The notes beneath the pieces are model-generated. The model had not been told where the DNA came from. It searched no databases and saw only the letters and a list, made by a program, of their open reading frames with translations. Both the position numbers and the translations under genes were made by a program. A stretch of DNA of 64,000 nucleotides, from the NCBI GenBank assembly GCA_964019155.1, contig OZ025241.1:93184723-93248722 (forward strand), in the 5' to 3' direction. This document shows positions 24,353-37,986 of the stretch, piece by piece (positions within the stretch are counted from its first letter, which is position 1; the number at the start of each line of letters is the position of its first letter). This stretch comes from Osedax fenrisi. Lineage: Eukaryota > Annelida > Polychaeta > Sabellida > Siboglinidae.

Positions 24353-26730
24353 CTATATAAATGACTGTTTGATAGCTTTTCTCTTGTGTTTTGTATTAAT
24401 ATCGTCTCTTTTTAAACACAAACTGTAGTCCGAAAGCATATTTACATCCCATTTTCCTTGATATCTATCTTTCATTATAGTAATATCCTGGAGAAAGCAC
24501 TTTCCTTAAGGACATTTTTTCTTAGGTAAAATCACCACAACTGCTTGGAATATAATCAAGATGGGATCTTACAAAATGTATATTGAGGAATAAATGAATA
24601 GTATTCTATTGGGATTACAAGAGAATTCTAGATTATATTCTATGAACCAGTATGTAAATTATTACATTCTGGCCATATGCGTCTTGAATAATATTCTAGA
24701 TCAGCTCAAGTATCCCATTTGCAGAGAAATCATGGGTATTTGGTATACCCAGATTGCATACCCAAAAGTATGGGGACGATCTATAAATGTATATATTAAA
24801 ATAAACAATTTTAAATAATTATAATTATTATAATAAATATTATAATATATTACCTTCGAGTCACTGAAAATCATCTAATTGTGAAAATTATAATTTAATG
24901 AATCAAGAAGTACAATCATATTATTGTAATTTTCTGATATAGGGGAAAGTAACCGAAAACGGACAGTTCCCGAATATGGACACTCTCGGTATCTCAGAAA
25001 CCATAAATCCTACAAAAAAAATTGTAATGAATAAAATATTCATAATTATAAAAATAGTCTAAAAAAGTATTTTTTATTATTTAATTATTCAAAATATTGC
25101 TAATATATCCAATAAGCTGATTTTTTTATTACGTTTTTAAATTTATGAGAAAAAAATGTCAACGTAGAACCTTCTCAAGAATATACAAGTGTATCGATAT
25201 AAAATATAATACTATATTATTAAAAAATAAAGCATTCTAAAAATTGTATTTTTAATTTCTATATTTTTTATCAAATATTCATTAAGTTATAAGCATATAT
25301 CTAGATGTCATATACGTTCCTAATACGGACACTCTAAATGTATTAATACGGACACCCTATAACCAATCAGCGCGCAGTGTATGAACAATTCTCATTTATA
25401 TAAAAATCGCGTGCGTTATAATAGTAATACTACCAATAAAGCTAATTCTAAAAAAATTATTATTTAGATACTTAAATTGTATTATTAATTAAAAAATAAT
25501 AAAAATAAATAAAATATTTACTAATTAAATTACAATATATTTTTAATAAAATTAATTATAAATAACGTAATTGTAATTTGTCTGATTGATTCATCAATAA
25601 TATAGAGTTTATCTAGTGGTAAATAGTGTTTCCGTATTATAACACAGGGTGTCCGTATTCGGACATGGGTACTGAATACGGACACCCCCGTTATATATGG
25701 AATTAAAAGATTAAATAAAATTTTAAAATTACAATAATATCTATAATCATATAATATTAATATATTGTAATTTTTGAATAAAAATAATGAGTCATAAAAA
25801 TTTAAGACCATTTATTGTTAAAGTGTCTGTATTAGGTTACTTTACCCTACTAATTGAATAACCAACAGGAATTGAAGAGACTCTATTACCATTATATAAT
25901 AAAACTGCCTTAAGACTTTTATTTGATGAATCGATAAATAATCTCCAGTCTGAATCTGCATACACAATACCCATACCTTCTACTAATCCAATAATATTGT
26001 TACAATATACAAGTTCTCCATTGGTAGTAAATACCTCCTAAACTCAATGTCACCACTTCGATACAAAGATGATGTTGTTTCTTTGATAACATTTATCGTT
26101 CTGCTAATCTAGACCCAAATAATTTAGCAGATTCTTGTCTTTTGTTAACTCATTTAGATCATGTTGATTAAATGGTTCAACATTTCTTTTATTTTCATGG
26201 GGAATGTATTCCTGTGATAAATCATCATTAATTTCATTTTCATCATCTGATTCTGATGATGAATCAAGATTATCTGGTGGTATTGATATCGGAATATCAT
26301 CATTATGAGGTACAGGCCGTATAACTGAAGGTATATCAGGATATATAACACGTGCTTTATTCTTCATACATATAAAATTATATAAATAGTGTAAAGGTAT
26401 ACATATGTATTCTATATATGAACAATTAATATTTAACATGCAAAAATAACAATCCGATACATGATTCTTACCTTCTCTCCATATTATTGGTATTCCGAAA
26501 TTTAAATATTTTAATTTCTTAATGTTCCAACGATATACGTTAACAGTACAGGTTTTACAACAAATATGCTGTGCAAATAATTTGTCTTTGTCTCCTTAAT
26601 GCATTCCGAAATAATCCTTGTAGGTTTTTTTTATAAATGGCGTTATATTTGACTTCTGATTCAACAATGTTAACTTACCACAAATGTAACAAAACTTATC
26701 CGGATTGTTAATACAAGTTCTTCTATTCAT
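24353..26730 (-). pseudogene. Decayed transposon-associated orphan gene (Cys-rich N-terminus, RNase H-like segment)
   Basis: The frame starts at ATG 26730 and has a Cys-rich region with CYICGK, HICCKTC and DCYFCM. A segment ending VIYPDIPSVIRPVPHNDD, an acidic Ser/Asp/Glu patch and FNQHDLNEL follow (26104-26439). After frameshifts comes ELVYCNNI...DWRLFIDSSNKSLKAVLL (about 25860-26030), and then, past a MITE insertion, HFVRSHLDY and MKDRYQGKWDVNML (about 24380-24600). I recognise this order of motifs from a family of uncharacterised proteins expanded in some cnidarians and insects. I know of no established function; the DWRLFIDSS...LKAVLL stretch looks like an RNase H-fold hairpin. It is broken by an in-frame TAA after FGMH, by frameshifts, and by the MITE. 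The first reading-frame block is intact only over 26104-26439. Confidence 0.72.
24942..25847 (+). mobile_element. MITE copy A, 906 bp, TA target duplication
   Basis: The terminal inverted repeats are GGGGAAAGTAACCGAAAACG on the left and, as reverse complement, GGGTAAAGTAACCTAATACA on the right, flanked by TA on both sides (24940-24941, 25848-25849). No coding capacity. The element is inserted inside the coding remnant of the orphan gene, just after its GYSI-like codons. A closely similar copy lies in opposite orientation at 38780-39687. A variant of (A/T)A(T/A)(A/T)CGGACAC appears about eight times. The middle has CCAATCAGCGCGC (about 25363) and TATATAAAA (about 25396), which resembles a CCAAT/TATA promoter. 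Confidence 0.88.
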
Positions 26731-27596
26731 GGTAAATGTAGTTTAAAATACGTTATACTTATTTAAAGTTGTATGATGTAATGATATTATTGACTTATTT
26801 AATATAATGATTTTTATATGTTAATTTCAAGAGTCAACAAATTATTGTAAATTAATATACAATATATTTCTGCATATTTAATAATTACATATTAATTAAC
26901 GTATTACGGGAATACCCCTAATCAACTCCCATACCATTGGTACACTATTTAAATATTACTAACACATTTATATAATAAAATAACTAAATATATAGGTATG
27001 AACGGATTAAAATACTATATAATTTATATGAAATCCTATATTTTCCTTAGGAAATTTCTGATATTTCCAAAAAAATAAAAAGTTGAATATAATGGTTTTC
27101 AGATTTGAATTCAGTATCAAAAAGTAGCTTATATTCAGTTAAGAAACCCTTGATAACAAAAATGATGCAGACCAGTGTAATAATTATTTGATTATTTTCA
27201 TATTATATATATATATATATATGATTTTAATATATAATTAACTTAATATTAATATAAAAATATATTTAAAATTTTAAATAAAATATTTAAATTTTATCAA
27301 TTAATAATAAAATTTGATATAGGGTTGAGTGAACCACTAAAAATGTGGTTATATGAACATTGTTCAATCAAACAAATAGCATATGTTAATATTTATAATA
27401 TAATATTATAATATTAATATTATAATATTATAATATATATTCAATGATCCGAATATAAATAAGTAATGATTAAATAGAAATAATATAATTAATTATATAT
27501 CAATATAATTAATTAAATTAATTTTAATTACTAATTCTTAATAGGTCAATTACTAATTCTTAATAATTATTTAAATATTATTTCTAGGAGTCAAAA

Positions 27597-27708
27597 ATGA
27601 GAAACTATACTCAACAAACTGATAGAATACGTGATAAAACTATCATGACAAGAGAAATTAAAGAAGTAAAACAGGGTATGTTCATTCAACCCCGCCTTTG
27701 GGGTTGAA
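27597..27708 (+). pseudogene. Possible pogo-like transposase N-terminus
   Basis: ATG at 27597 opens a 37-codon frame beginning MRNYTQQTDR and containing TREIKEVKQG. This resembles the start of psq-type helix-turn-helix domains of pogo-family transposases (pattern RNY-x-R-K-T-x-R ... AI-x-x-V-K-x-G). The frame runs into a perfect hairpin and stops at TGA. Too short to be firm, but TA-flanked TIRs around it agree with a pogo-type element. Confidence 0.45.
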
Positions 27709-27713
27709 TGAAC
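27680..27713. repeat. Perfect 14-bp hairpin of the TIR-like motif
   Basis: GTTCATTCAACCCC, a 6-base loop GCCTTT, then GGGGTTGAATGAAC. The same core (GGGGTTG-A/T-ATGAAC) occurs in the ends of the surrounding TIR element (23858 and 27877) and, slightly changed, at 27326. It therefore looks like two transposon ends joined head to head. Confidence 0.85.
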
Positions 27714-27959
27714 TTTTTATTATTTTTTTATTAATTGTAATTATGAAATCTTATAAGTATTCCTTATATCTAAAAATAATATATTAGTTAACTAATATCA
27801 TATATTATGCAATACAATTTAAATAATTAAGAAAAATCTATTATTACCACAATGATACCACTTTATACAAAAACATAGTCATACAACCCCACCCTCCCCT
27901 AGTCTAGATTTTCAACCATTTTTTATATTTACACCAACTTGATTTATGTTATGTTATAC

Positions 27960-29335
27960 ATACACCTACTATATTCTCTACATCAACTGCTTCATTAATA
28001 GATATATTTTGCATTAATAAAAATCTGATAAATATGATGTATGCAGGCATAATTTGCTCGGATATTACGGATCACTTACCATTATATATAAATACATTTA
28101 AATTTAAATATTATTGAAAATGATATATATATATATAAATATATATATATTAGTAAGAGAAAAATATCACCTCAATATATTAATAATTGTATCTCAGATG
28201 TGGACAAATATGATTAGGATTTGGTTACTAGTTTATCCAATATTAATTGTATATGATACATTTATATCAATTTTCTCAAATCTATATAATACAAATTGCC
28301 CATTAACAATCACATTAAAAACAAAAAATAAAAATAAAAATAATTTACATTCATTTTGTCTAAACAAACAAATTTAAAATGCAATAAAAAAGAAAGCAAA
28401 ACAATACAAATATTCTATAAGAATTAATTCCCAACATAATATAGAAAAATATAGAAATATAGTTAATATAATGATTAGAAAACAACACAATTTTTATGCA
28501 TAATTTCCTGTATCAAAGTCGTAATGTAACTTGGAAAAAATTAAAACTTTAATAAATAAAAATAGTAAGAATACTATTCAGGATAATTTATATATCCAAG
28601 ATTTTTAATAGATAAATCAGATAGAGCGTAAGCTTATAATGATTTTTGTTGCATCTATTGGATATATTATTAATAAATCTATTCCTTCAGTATAGGGTGA
28701 TAGTTTTAATAAATATTTGAAGGAACCCGTTATTAATAGTTTTTATTTTCATCAATTACAAATATATAATGCATTAATTGATTTTAAATCAAAAACTTCT
28801 AAAGATATAAATGGTATTGACATGCATATAATCAACATTGTTTATAATCTGATTTTAGAAGCTATACTTTACATTTTTAATCAAATATAAATACATCTAC
28901 TATTCCTAATAAATTGCAATTATAATTCCTATATATAAAAATGGAAAACATGAAGACACAAATAACTATGGATTAATTGCAAAGTCTTTTATCATTGCAA
29001 ATTATTCAACAGTCCATGAAAATATACATAATTATAACTTTGTGAAATATAGTTTCCATAAAAATAATAAAATGGCTTATCGTATCGTATAAATAGCTTT
29101 TCGTATCGCAGGCCCAAATGAATGGAACAAACTTCCCTTTTATCTTCGTCTAATAATTAATACGCTTAGTTTTAAAGCTAAGCTAAAAACTTATTTATTC
29201 AGTATCGAACTTTGTTAATTGTTAATTGTTAATTGTAATAATTTCTCTCTATGTAGAGAGTATACACTATTGTTAATATATATTATATTTAAACGGTGTC
29301 TAAATAAAATAATAATAATAATAATAATATTAATG
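27960..29335 (+). pseudogene. Decayed LINE ORF2 fragment (endonuclease end, RT start, C-terminal tail)
   Basis: At about 28055-28090 the frame reads DITDHLPLY, the SDH-type catalytic end of a LINE endonuclease. The linker follows (28400-28500, EKYRNIVNIMIRK), then the pre-RT region with IDFKSKTSKDINGIDMHIIN (about 28775-28835). After an internal deletion a C-terminal motif appears at 29105-29215 (AGPNEWNKLPFYLR...FKAKLKTYLF), typical of CR1/L2/jockey-group tails. It ends in a short (AAT)n run at about 29306. RT motifs A-C are missing. Several stops break the frame. Confidence 0.72.
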
Positions 29336-29419
29336 AATATATATAGTATTTATATGCGTATAAATGTATATTGATATGCATTGATTTTTGTATTTGTTTT
29401 TATATATATATATATATAT

Positions 29420-32400
29420 TTTTTGTGGTATAGTGCATTATGCACATGGACTATAGCGTTGTAGTTAGTATCCCTCTACATCCACCACCTAGCCATAAAA
29501 AGCGAAAAGGAAGGCCGAGCGTGTAAGTCCTTTCCTGATGGTTTTATGGTTCTACAAGTCAAGATTCCTTCAATGCCTCCAAGTGGCATACCACGGTAAA
29601 ATTTGTACTTAGTATCTAGGCTAAATTGTAGGTGATCTAGAAGGTAACTCTGATTCCAAATCTTTCTGCTGCCTTGTAGTAAGACCTCTTTAGGTAAAGG
29701 CTAAGAGAGTGCAACTCTGAATTCAAACGCACTGCTATAGGAGTTGCGCCCATAGCAGTATTAGCAAATGAAAGACATGACAAGTACAACAAACAACTCT
29801 AGGGTTAAAGTCCCTAATATAACTTTCCCTATAACTGAAACGATCTATAAGGAGAAGTATGACGGACCTACTCCAAACCCGCAAGGAAGGGTAGATCTTG
29901 AGAAACGCGTAGGTAATAAGGCCAAACTACTAAGATGCAAACGAGAAATCATTGTATCAACTATGAATATTAGAACAATTCGAGAAGAACATAAACAACT
30001 AGAACTCAAGTATAATTTCGAAAGCCATGATCTAGATATTCTTGGAATACAGGAACATCGAATTATGCATGATGAAACTGTTAAGTATACTTAATAGTAT
30101 TATATATAATACTATTGGATATAACACACTTATAACAACATCAGCATGGAAAAATGATCAAGGTGCATCAATAGGAAGTATTGGTATAATGTTAAACAAA
30201 AAAATCAATAAACTAACTATGCGAGGTTATATCACACTATGAGAGAATATTGATAAGCACATTCCATGGAAATCCTGCAACATATATTATAATCATATAT
30301 TCACCTACAAATTCTAGCGAAGATTAAGTTATAAACAAATTCTACGATGAACTTAGAAGAGCTCTAGAAACTATACCACAGCACAATTTCCTAATCATTA
30401 TTGGAGATTTTAATGCAAGGATAGGTAAAGATGATGGAAATTTTACATATCATCAAGAAACTAATACAAATGGTGTATTATTAATAGATATTATAAATGA
30501 AAAACAATTAGTAATAACAAATACATATTTTTTCAAAAGAAGTTGAATAAACTTTGGACATATATGGATCCATGCTGCAGGAAATATCAGCTTTACTATA
30601 TCTTAATGAGACAAAAATGGAGAAACAGCATCACAAATGTGGAAGCATGCAGTACTTTTTCTAGCATTGGTTCAGATCATCGAATCTTATCATCTAAGGT
30701 AAGGCTAAGTTTGCGAGCGAATAGGAAGACATTACCAAGAAAACTCCGATATAACTAGCATTTGTTTAAATATGAAATGTCCCTTCAGATAAAATACACA
30801 ATTGAAATAAAAAATCGATTTATCTTTCAAGGCGATGAAGACATTTCAGACACATATGAACGATTCATAGATATAAATGCTGAAGTTACAAAAGAACTAG
30901 TTCCACTTTTAATTAAAACAAAGAAAATGTGTCCATCCACTGAAAATACTGTTTCTAGAGCTAGAGAAGACACTCGTATAGCAAATAGAGATTATGAAGA
31001 CAATCCAAATAAGACTAATCAACATAACAATAATGAATCGCGCAATAAACTATATACAGCATATACACATATTGCATTTGATACCCTAGATTCTATGGTA
31101 TCTAGGGTATCCCTAGAATAAAAGATAAAACAAATTGATATCGCTGATATTCACAGAAAGTACCTATTAAGCTGTGCATTAATAAATGAAATCACTGGTA
31201 GAAAAACAACTCAAAAAGGAATGATAAAAGGTAAGAACCAAAAATAACGTCTAAAAACTTGGTACAAACACTTTCAGGATTTATTAGGCAAACCAACAAA
31301 TATTGAAGACGAAAATGAAATGATAATTAAAGTTACACAACATCTAGAGATAAAGTGTGGAACTTTTGAAATGTATGAATACAAGTTAGCAAAAGATGTA
31401 ATCAAAGAAGGTAAAAGCTGCGGTGTTGATGAAATACGGTCAGAAGTATTAAAACGATGTAATATAGATGATATTATCCTTTACTTCTGAAACAAAGCTT
31501 TGTGCTAGCACTATTAGATAAAAGAAGCCAAAACAATGGTCAATTTTGAATATAATTCCAATACCCAAGAAAGGAGATCTTAGTCTAGGTATTAATTATC
31601 GTGGTATAAGTCTTATTTCATTAGTAGCGAAAACTTATAATCGTATGATACTGAACAGAATTAGGCCTCATTTAGATTGTCAATTAAGGAATAATCAAAA
31701 CGGTTGCAGAACTGGTAGAACATCAACCAGTCAAATATTAGCACTTAGATGACTGATTGAGGGAGTCAAAGATAAGAATCTAGAAGCAATCCTGATATTC
31801 ATCGACTTCAAGAAAGCCTTTGATAGTATACACAGAGGGTAAATGCTTGCGATACTGAAAGCTTATGGGATACCGGAGGAGTTGGCGACGGCTATTAGGA
31901 TAATGTATGAAGATACTACTGCTAAGGTCATTACAACTGATGGAGAAACAGAAACTTTTAACATTTTAGCTGGTGTTTTACAAGGAGATACGTTAGCTCC
32001 AAAACTTTTTGTCATAGTTATCGATTATGTTATGAGAACAGCTCTACTAGGAAGGGAAGATAGGTTTCCAATTAGGTTTCCAATTAAAAAAAAGAAAAAG
32101 CAGAAGAGTACTACCTATCATTATTACTGATATGGACTTCGCAGATGATATTGCATTAGTAAGTGAAGGTGTCAAAGAAGCCCAAGAGATGCGTACTCGA
32201 GTCGGAAAATCAGCAAAACGAGTAGGACTAAGCATGAATATGGGGAAAACAAAATACATGAGCTAAAATACCATTCAATAGTTTGAAATAAAAGCTATAG
32301 ATGGATCAAATCTGAAAAGGGTTGAAGACTTCAAGTACCTAGGGGCATGTATAGACAATCAGTGCAAAAGATTTAAAAATCAGAACAGCGCCTGCTTGGA

Positions 32401-32920
32401 GAACATGTCTTCAAATGAGGAATATCTGGAAGTCAACTCTTACTAGGAAAATGAAACTCAGGCTCATGCACACCACAGTTGAATTGGTTCTGCTGTACGG
32501 ATGTGAGACTTGGAATCTCACAAAAACACTACTCAAACAACTTGATGGCACATACACTCGAATTCTACGAATGATATTAAACGTCAATTGGTCTCAGAAA
32601 GTTACTAACGAAGTACTGTATAAAAGTAGGGGCTATATAAAAATATCTACAAAGATAATACGTCGATTCTTAAAGTTTGCTGGACATTGCCTACGTAGAA
32701 ATGATGAAGTTTTTTCGGACCTAGTTCTTTGTGAACTCATGGAACTAGAAGACGGGGAATTCCACCAGAAAGCTACATCGGGAATCTAGAGAGCGAAACT
32801 GGTATACCGGCGAGCGAGATGAGAGTAGCTATGATGAACCGTGCCGTTTGGAGAACTTGTACTGTCCGGGAAACAAAAATCCCGAAATAAGCAAAAGTAA
32901 AGTAAGCATATTTTAGTTTT
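29420..32920 (+). pseudogene. Near full-length but broken LINE (endonuclease + RT)
   Basis: A higher-GC leader (29440-29760) precedes a frame from 29768. Endonuclease motifs in order: STMNIRTI (29960), DILGIQEHRI (30035), TLITTSAWKND (30130), a GDFNARIG-type GD-N site (about 30400-30425), YHQETNTNG (30450), KLWTYMDP (30545) and SIGSDHR (30667-30690). RT motifs: IPIPKKGD (31558) followed by NYRGISL, motif A IFIDFKKAFDSI (31795-31832), motif B GVLQGDTLAPKL (31970) and motif C MDFADDIAL (32130-32155). YGCETWNL lies at 32500, and the end is about 32896 (stop at TAA). Stops and frameshifts interrupt it at least six times. A 12-bp tandem repeat (AGGTTTCCAATT) sits just before motif C. Not functional; RTE/L1-like clade suspected. 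Confidence 0.85.
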
Positions 32921-32948
32921 ATGCACATTAGCTTCTGATAGTATATAA

Positions 32949-32955
32949 TATATAC

Positions 32956-33001
<46 letters not shown>
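32949..33001. repeat. (TA)n microsatellite
   Basis: About 50 bp of TA repeats directly after the end of the preceding LINE remnant, possibly its tail. Confidence 0.85.
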
Positions 33002-33005
<4 letters not shown>

Positions 33006-33019
33006 TTCTTCTATTATGT

Positions 33020-35030
33020 CTCCATGCTATTCGTGCAGGGACAGTTGTGATAAATATTTATTATATTGTGTTTCCTGTTGCAATACTCTTCTTGTGGTTG
33101 TATTCATGCTGCTAGTATTTTAACATCTTCGTGGAATACTAGTAAACCTACACAAAAATATGCTATTTATATATTTGAATGTGATAATTTCTTTTACTTT
33201 TAAATAATGCAGTGTTAATAAAAAATAAATATCACTTACTTCTTTATCTAAACAAATTGAAGACATTAATGATGTTTTAATTGATAATTCTTTATCTGAA
33301 AAACTTGAAGAATTAAATAATAAATTTGATAATAGAAATGAATCATTTGCTGATATTGTTAAACAACGAAAAATAAAATGTTTTCAATTAAATGTGTTAA
33401 ATAATTCTAGTTCAATTAATTCTTCTAGTGTTAATTAATTAAACAACACTATTATAACTAATGCTAAGATTGATACTAATATCATGGCTGTGATTGAAAA
33501 TCTACCGAATTCGATTAATTATACTCTTTATTCGAAATCTATTTTTAGAGATATCAATTTGGTTTTATGAGTGGTAAGTCAGTAGAGTTACAATTATTGG
33601 CGTGCCTAAATAAATGGACCTCTGCCATAAATGATAACAAATATATTGATATTGTTTATTTTAATTTCAAAAAAGCGTTTGATAAAGTATCGCATATAAA
33701 ACTATTAATAAAATTAAAAGAATAGGTATAGCTGGTAATATATTAAAATGGATCGAATGTTTCCTAACCAATAGGAAACAATCTGTACAAATAAATCACT
33801 CGTATTCCAAATTCAAAAATGTACTATCAGGTGTGCCCCAGGGTTCAGTTATTGGACCTTTACTTTTCATAATTTATATTAATGATATAACTAATATATT
33901 CTCTGATAAAATTAAAATAGATTTATTTGCAGATGACACTAAAATACATCTACAATCTAATAACCTATCGGATAGAAAACTGATGCAATTAGCAATTAAC
34001 TCATTTCTATCATGGAGAAAAAACTGGCAACTAATAAAACCAATCTAATGTCATTAAATAGCATTCTAGTACCAACATATTATATAGAAAACAAACTTAT
34101 TAATAACTGTATTTCAAATAAAGATCTAGGTATAATATTTGATAATTATTTGTATTTTGATAAGCATGTAATAGAGTGTTGTAGAGGTGCTCTAATGACT
34201 ATTAATAATTAATTTAGATGCTTTATAACTAGCGATGTTACAATGCTTTTAAATGCTTATATTACATATGCTCGGCCAAAATTAGAATTTGCCACAACTG
34301 TTTGGAATCCTGGTCATAAAGCAAGACGTTACAATGGACTAACCGACAAGCTCGAAAGTGTTCAAAGATTATTCACAAGGAGGCTATTTGGTACTTGTGG
34401 ACTAAAATATACTAATTATAATGAACTACTAAATTACCTTGGACTAAAATCTCTCGAACTACGGCGTATTCACAATGACCTGATTATGACATTCAAGCTA
34501 GTTAATAATCTATGCAAGGTTGACTACTCTGAAATATTATATTTTACCAAGACAAATTCTAGAACACGTGACCATGACTTAAAACTCCTGGCTTGTAAGT
34601 CACGAACAAATGTACATATTAACTATCTAAATAACCGTATAATAAATATATGGAATAATCTTGATTATGAAACAGTTCATTCTCCATCCTTGAACTGTTT
34701 CAAATCTCGTATAAATAAAATTAATTTTAATAGATACTTATCTATTATGCGATCTATTACTTGATTTATTGTCATTTTTATTATTATCTTATATATATGC
34801 TTATATACATGCTATAGCATGTAACCGTTCCATGTAATTCGTAATTTCAATATCTTATGTAAGATATATCATGTTAATATTATCTAATTCTATCTTAATC
34901 TTATGTATTGCGAACGTTTGATATTTATTTTATATATATTAATTTAATTAACTTACTTATGTCCTATTGTTAGTTTAAATGTTTACTGTATACTTTAATA
35001 TTTATATTTATGAATTATCATGAATAAATT
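33020..35030 (+). pseudogene. Internally deleted LINE: ORF1 coiled coil joined to RT and C-terminus
   Basis: 33020-33100 encodes a Cys-rich stretch, and 33240-33440 a charged, Ser/Asn-rich coiled-coil-like segment typical of LINE ORF1. At about 33555 the sequence jumps straight into the RT domain (QFGFMSGKSVELQL), so the endonuclease is deleted. Motif A region YFNFKKAFDKVSH has N in place of the usual first D (33658-33692). Motif B is GVPQGSVIGPLLF (33829-33867) and motif C LFADDTKI (33924). The C-terminal tail 34243-34764 has ARPKLEFATTVWNPG and VQRLFTRRLF. The element ends with AATTCAATAATAAT and an (AAT)n tail. It is of the same family as the fragment at 35231. Confidence 0.82.
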
Positions 35031-35230
<200 letters not shown>

Positions 35231-35938
35231 GACCCCACCTTGAATATGCGTCGACAGTCTGGAATCCGGGATTAGATGCCAGGACATTCAAAGGACTGAA
35301 GATAAAACTAGAGAAGATCCAACAATTCTTTACGAGAAGATTAATCGAGAGATGCGGTTTACCTTATAAACCTTATAATGAAAGATTAATATACCTAAAT
35401 CTAGATTCTCTAGAAATCAGAAGAACTAGATTTGATCTTGTTATGGTATATAAGCTATTTAACGGATTGGTATCTATGAATACATCATCTATTATTAATA
35501 TCAAAAAGACCAACTACAATACTAGAGGCCATTCTCTGCAAATTAGTATGAATACATGTAAACTAAATGTAACAAAAAATCTACTAAATAATCGAATAGC
35601 TAAAATTTGGAATGGTCTTGATGAACATATTGTATTAGCAAATAGTTTATATACCTTTAAAAATCATATTAAAAAAATTATAAGTTAATATTTATTTATA
35701 CATATATATACATATATATGTATATATATAATTTTATAAATTATTAATTTTAATTATTAATTGTTTTTATCACCGGCACATGTGATACGTTTCTAATTTA
35801 CTATTGTTATTTTTATATGTGTACTATCTACGTTTTGTTATCGTTTTGTGAATTTATCACTACATATTGTTAATTATTACTAAATCGAACTTGAAAAATT
35901 CATAATAAATATTCATTCAATTCAATTCAATTCAATTC
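35231..35938 (+). pseudogene. 5'-truncated second copy of the same LINE family
   Basis: Starts abruptly after (AAT)n with RPHLEYASTVWNPG and continues open to TAA at 35686. It aligns with 34270-34764 of the neighbouring copy at the protein level (TVWNPG, FTRRL, YNE-L-YL-L-SLE-RR, NNRI-IWN-LD). Length is about 153 codons of ORF2 C-terminus with no RT motifs. The 3' end has (TTCAA)n (35911-35938) leading into a very long (AAT)n tail. Confidence 0.85.
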
Positions 35939-37010
<1,072 letters not shown>

Positions 37011-37039
37011 AATAATCAATAATAAATTATACACTTATG

Positions 37040-37850
37040 TTACACGACTTAAGTTCAACTTAAGTTCATAATTTAGTTCAACTTAAGTTCATAACTTAAG
37101 TTCAACTTAAGTTCATAACTTAAATTCAACTCAAGTTCATAACTTAAGTTGAACTTAAGTTCATAACTTAAGTTAAACTTAAGTTATTGATGTAAGTATT
37201 ATTATTAAGTTTATATAATTATTTTATTATAGAAAGAATAAAATATTATACCTTTTAATTATTTTGAAATATTGATTTAAATTGTATCTATGAAAATTAA
37301 GTATACATTATTATTTTAAATTAATATTTAAGTAAATATACTGTTTTAAATAAATAAAATCTTATTTTAAAACCTAAAATTATTTAAGTAATCCTATGTA
37401 TTTTAATATATTATCATAATCTAATTCAGGAGACTCATGAACTACAATTGTAATCATAATTATATTGATAATACAAATAGAAATCATGTGAAATAATTGC
37501 CCAATATTTAATATATAGCAATTGCATATTGATTAAATATTGTATTCAATATTAAAATGATTATATTATTGAATTTAAGTTTTAAATCTAACTTAAATGA
37601 AATTATATAATATATTATAATATATAAGTTAATATTTTGCTATGGTAATACTTATACGCTAATATACTATTATTTATTTTACATATAAACATACGTTCAA
37701 CTTACATCAACAACTTAAGTTGAACTTAAGTTTTGAACTTAAGTTGAACTTAAGTTATGAACTTAAGTTGAACTTAAGTTATGAACTTAAGTTGAACTTA
37801 AGTTAAGAACTTAAGTTCAACTTAAGTTATTGATGTAAGTTGAATGCTGG
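37040..37850. repeat. Foldback-type element with AACTTAAGTT palindrome arrays at both ends
   Basis: The left arm (about 37045-37195) and right arm (about 37697-37845) are made of repeated AACTTAAGTTCAACTTAAG / AACTTAAGTTGAACTTAAG units, each built on the palindrome CTTAAG. The inner edges read AAGTTATTGATGTAAG (left) and CTTACATCAACAACTTAAG (right), an inverted pair. The right arm also ends with TTATTGATGTAAGTT. The centre (about 500 bp) is AT-rich without coding. The layout fits a foldback or MITE-like element with subrepeat TIRs. Confidence 0.75.
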
Positions 37851-37986
37851 GATATATATTTTTATTATTTCCAATATTAATTTATTATATTAATAATGGT
37901 ATACATTCTTGAAAGCTATGTAATGTGTCACTAGCATCGACGATCCATCTTCCGATAAATAGTCAGTAGCATCGAATTATGATACT

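Larger units (their letters stand above)
23845..27899. mobile_element. 4.05 kb TIR transposon (composite) with TA target duplication
   Basis: Both ends read inward as GGGGAG(T/G)GTGGGGTTGTATGA and are flanked by TA (23843-23844 and 27900-27901). A second inverted pair lies inside: about 24089-24190 (CTGGTCTGCATTTGAATT...TTCAAATCTGAAAACC) against about 27085-27175. The TIRs are therefore long, or two nested elements are present; the right arm carries about 470 bp more than the left. Inside are an orphan protein remnant on the minus strand, a nested MITE (24942-25847) and a pogo-like fragment (27597-27708). TA duplication fits the Tc1/mariner-pogo superfamily and some others. Confidence 0.6.

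Noticed and set aside
25530..25811. 93-codon minus-strand frame inside MITE copy A
   Set aside because: AT-rich chance frame; the element otherwise shows no coding sequence, and I did not confirm the frame in copy B.
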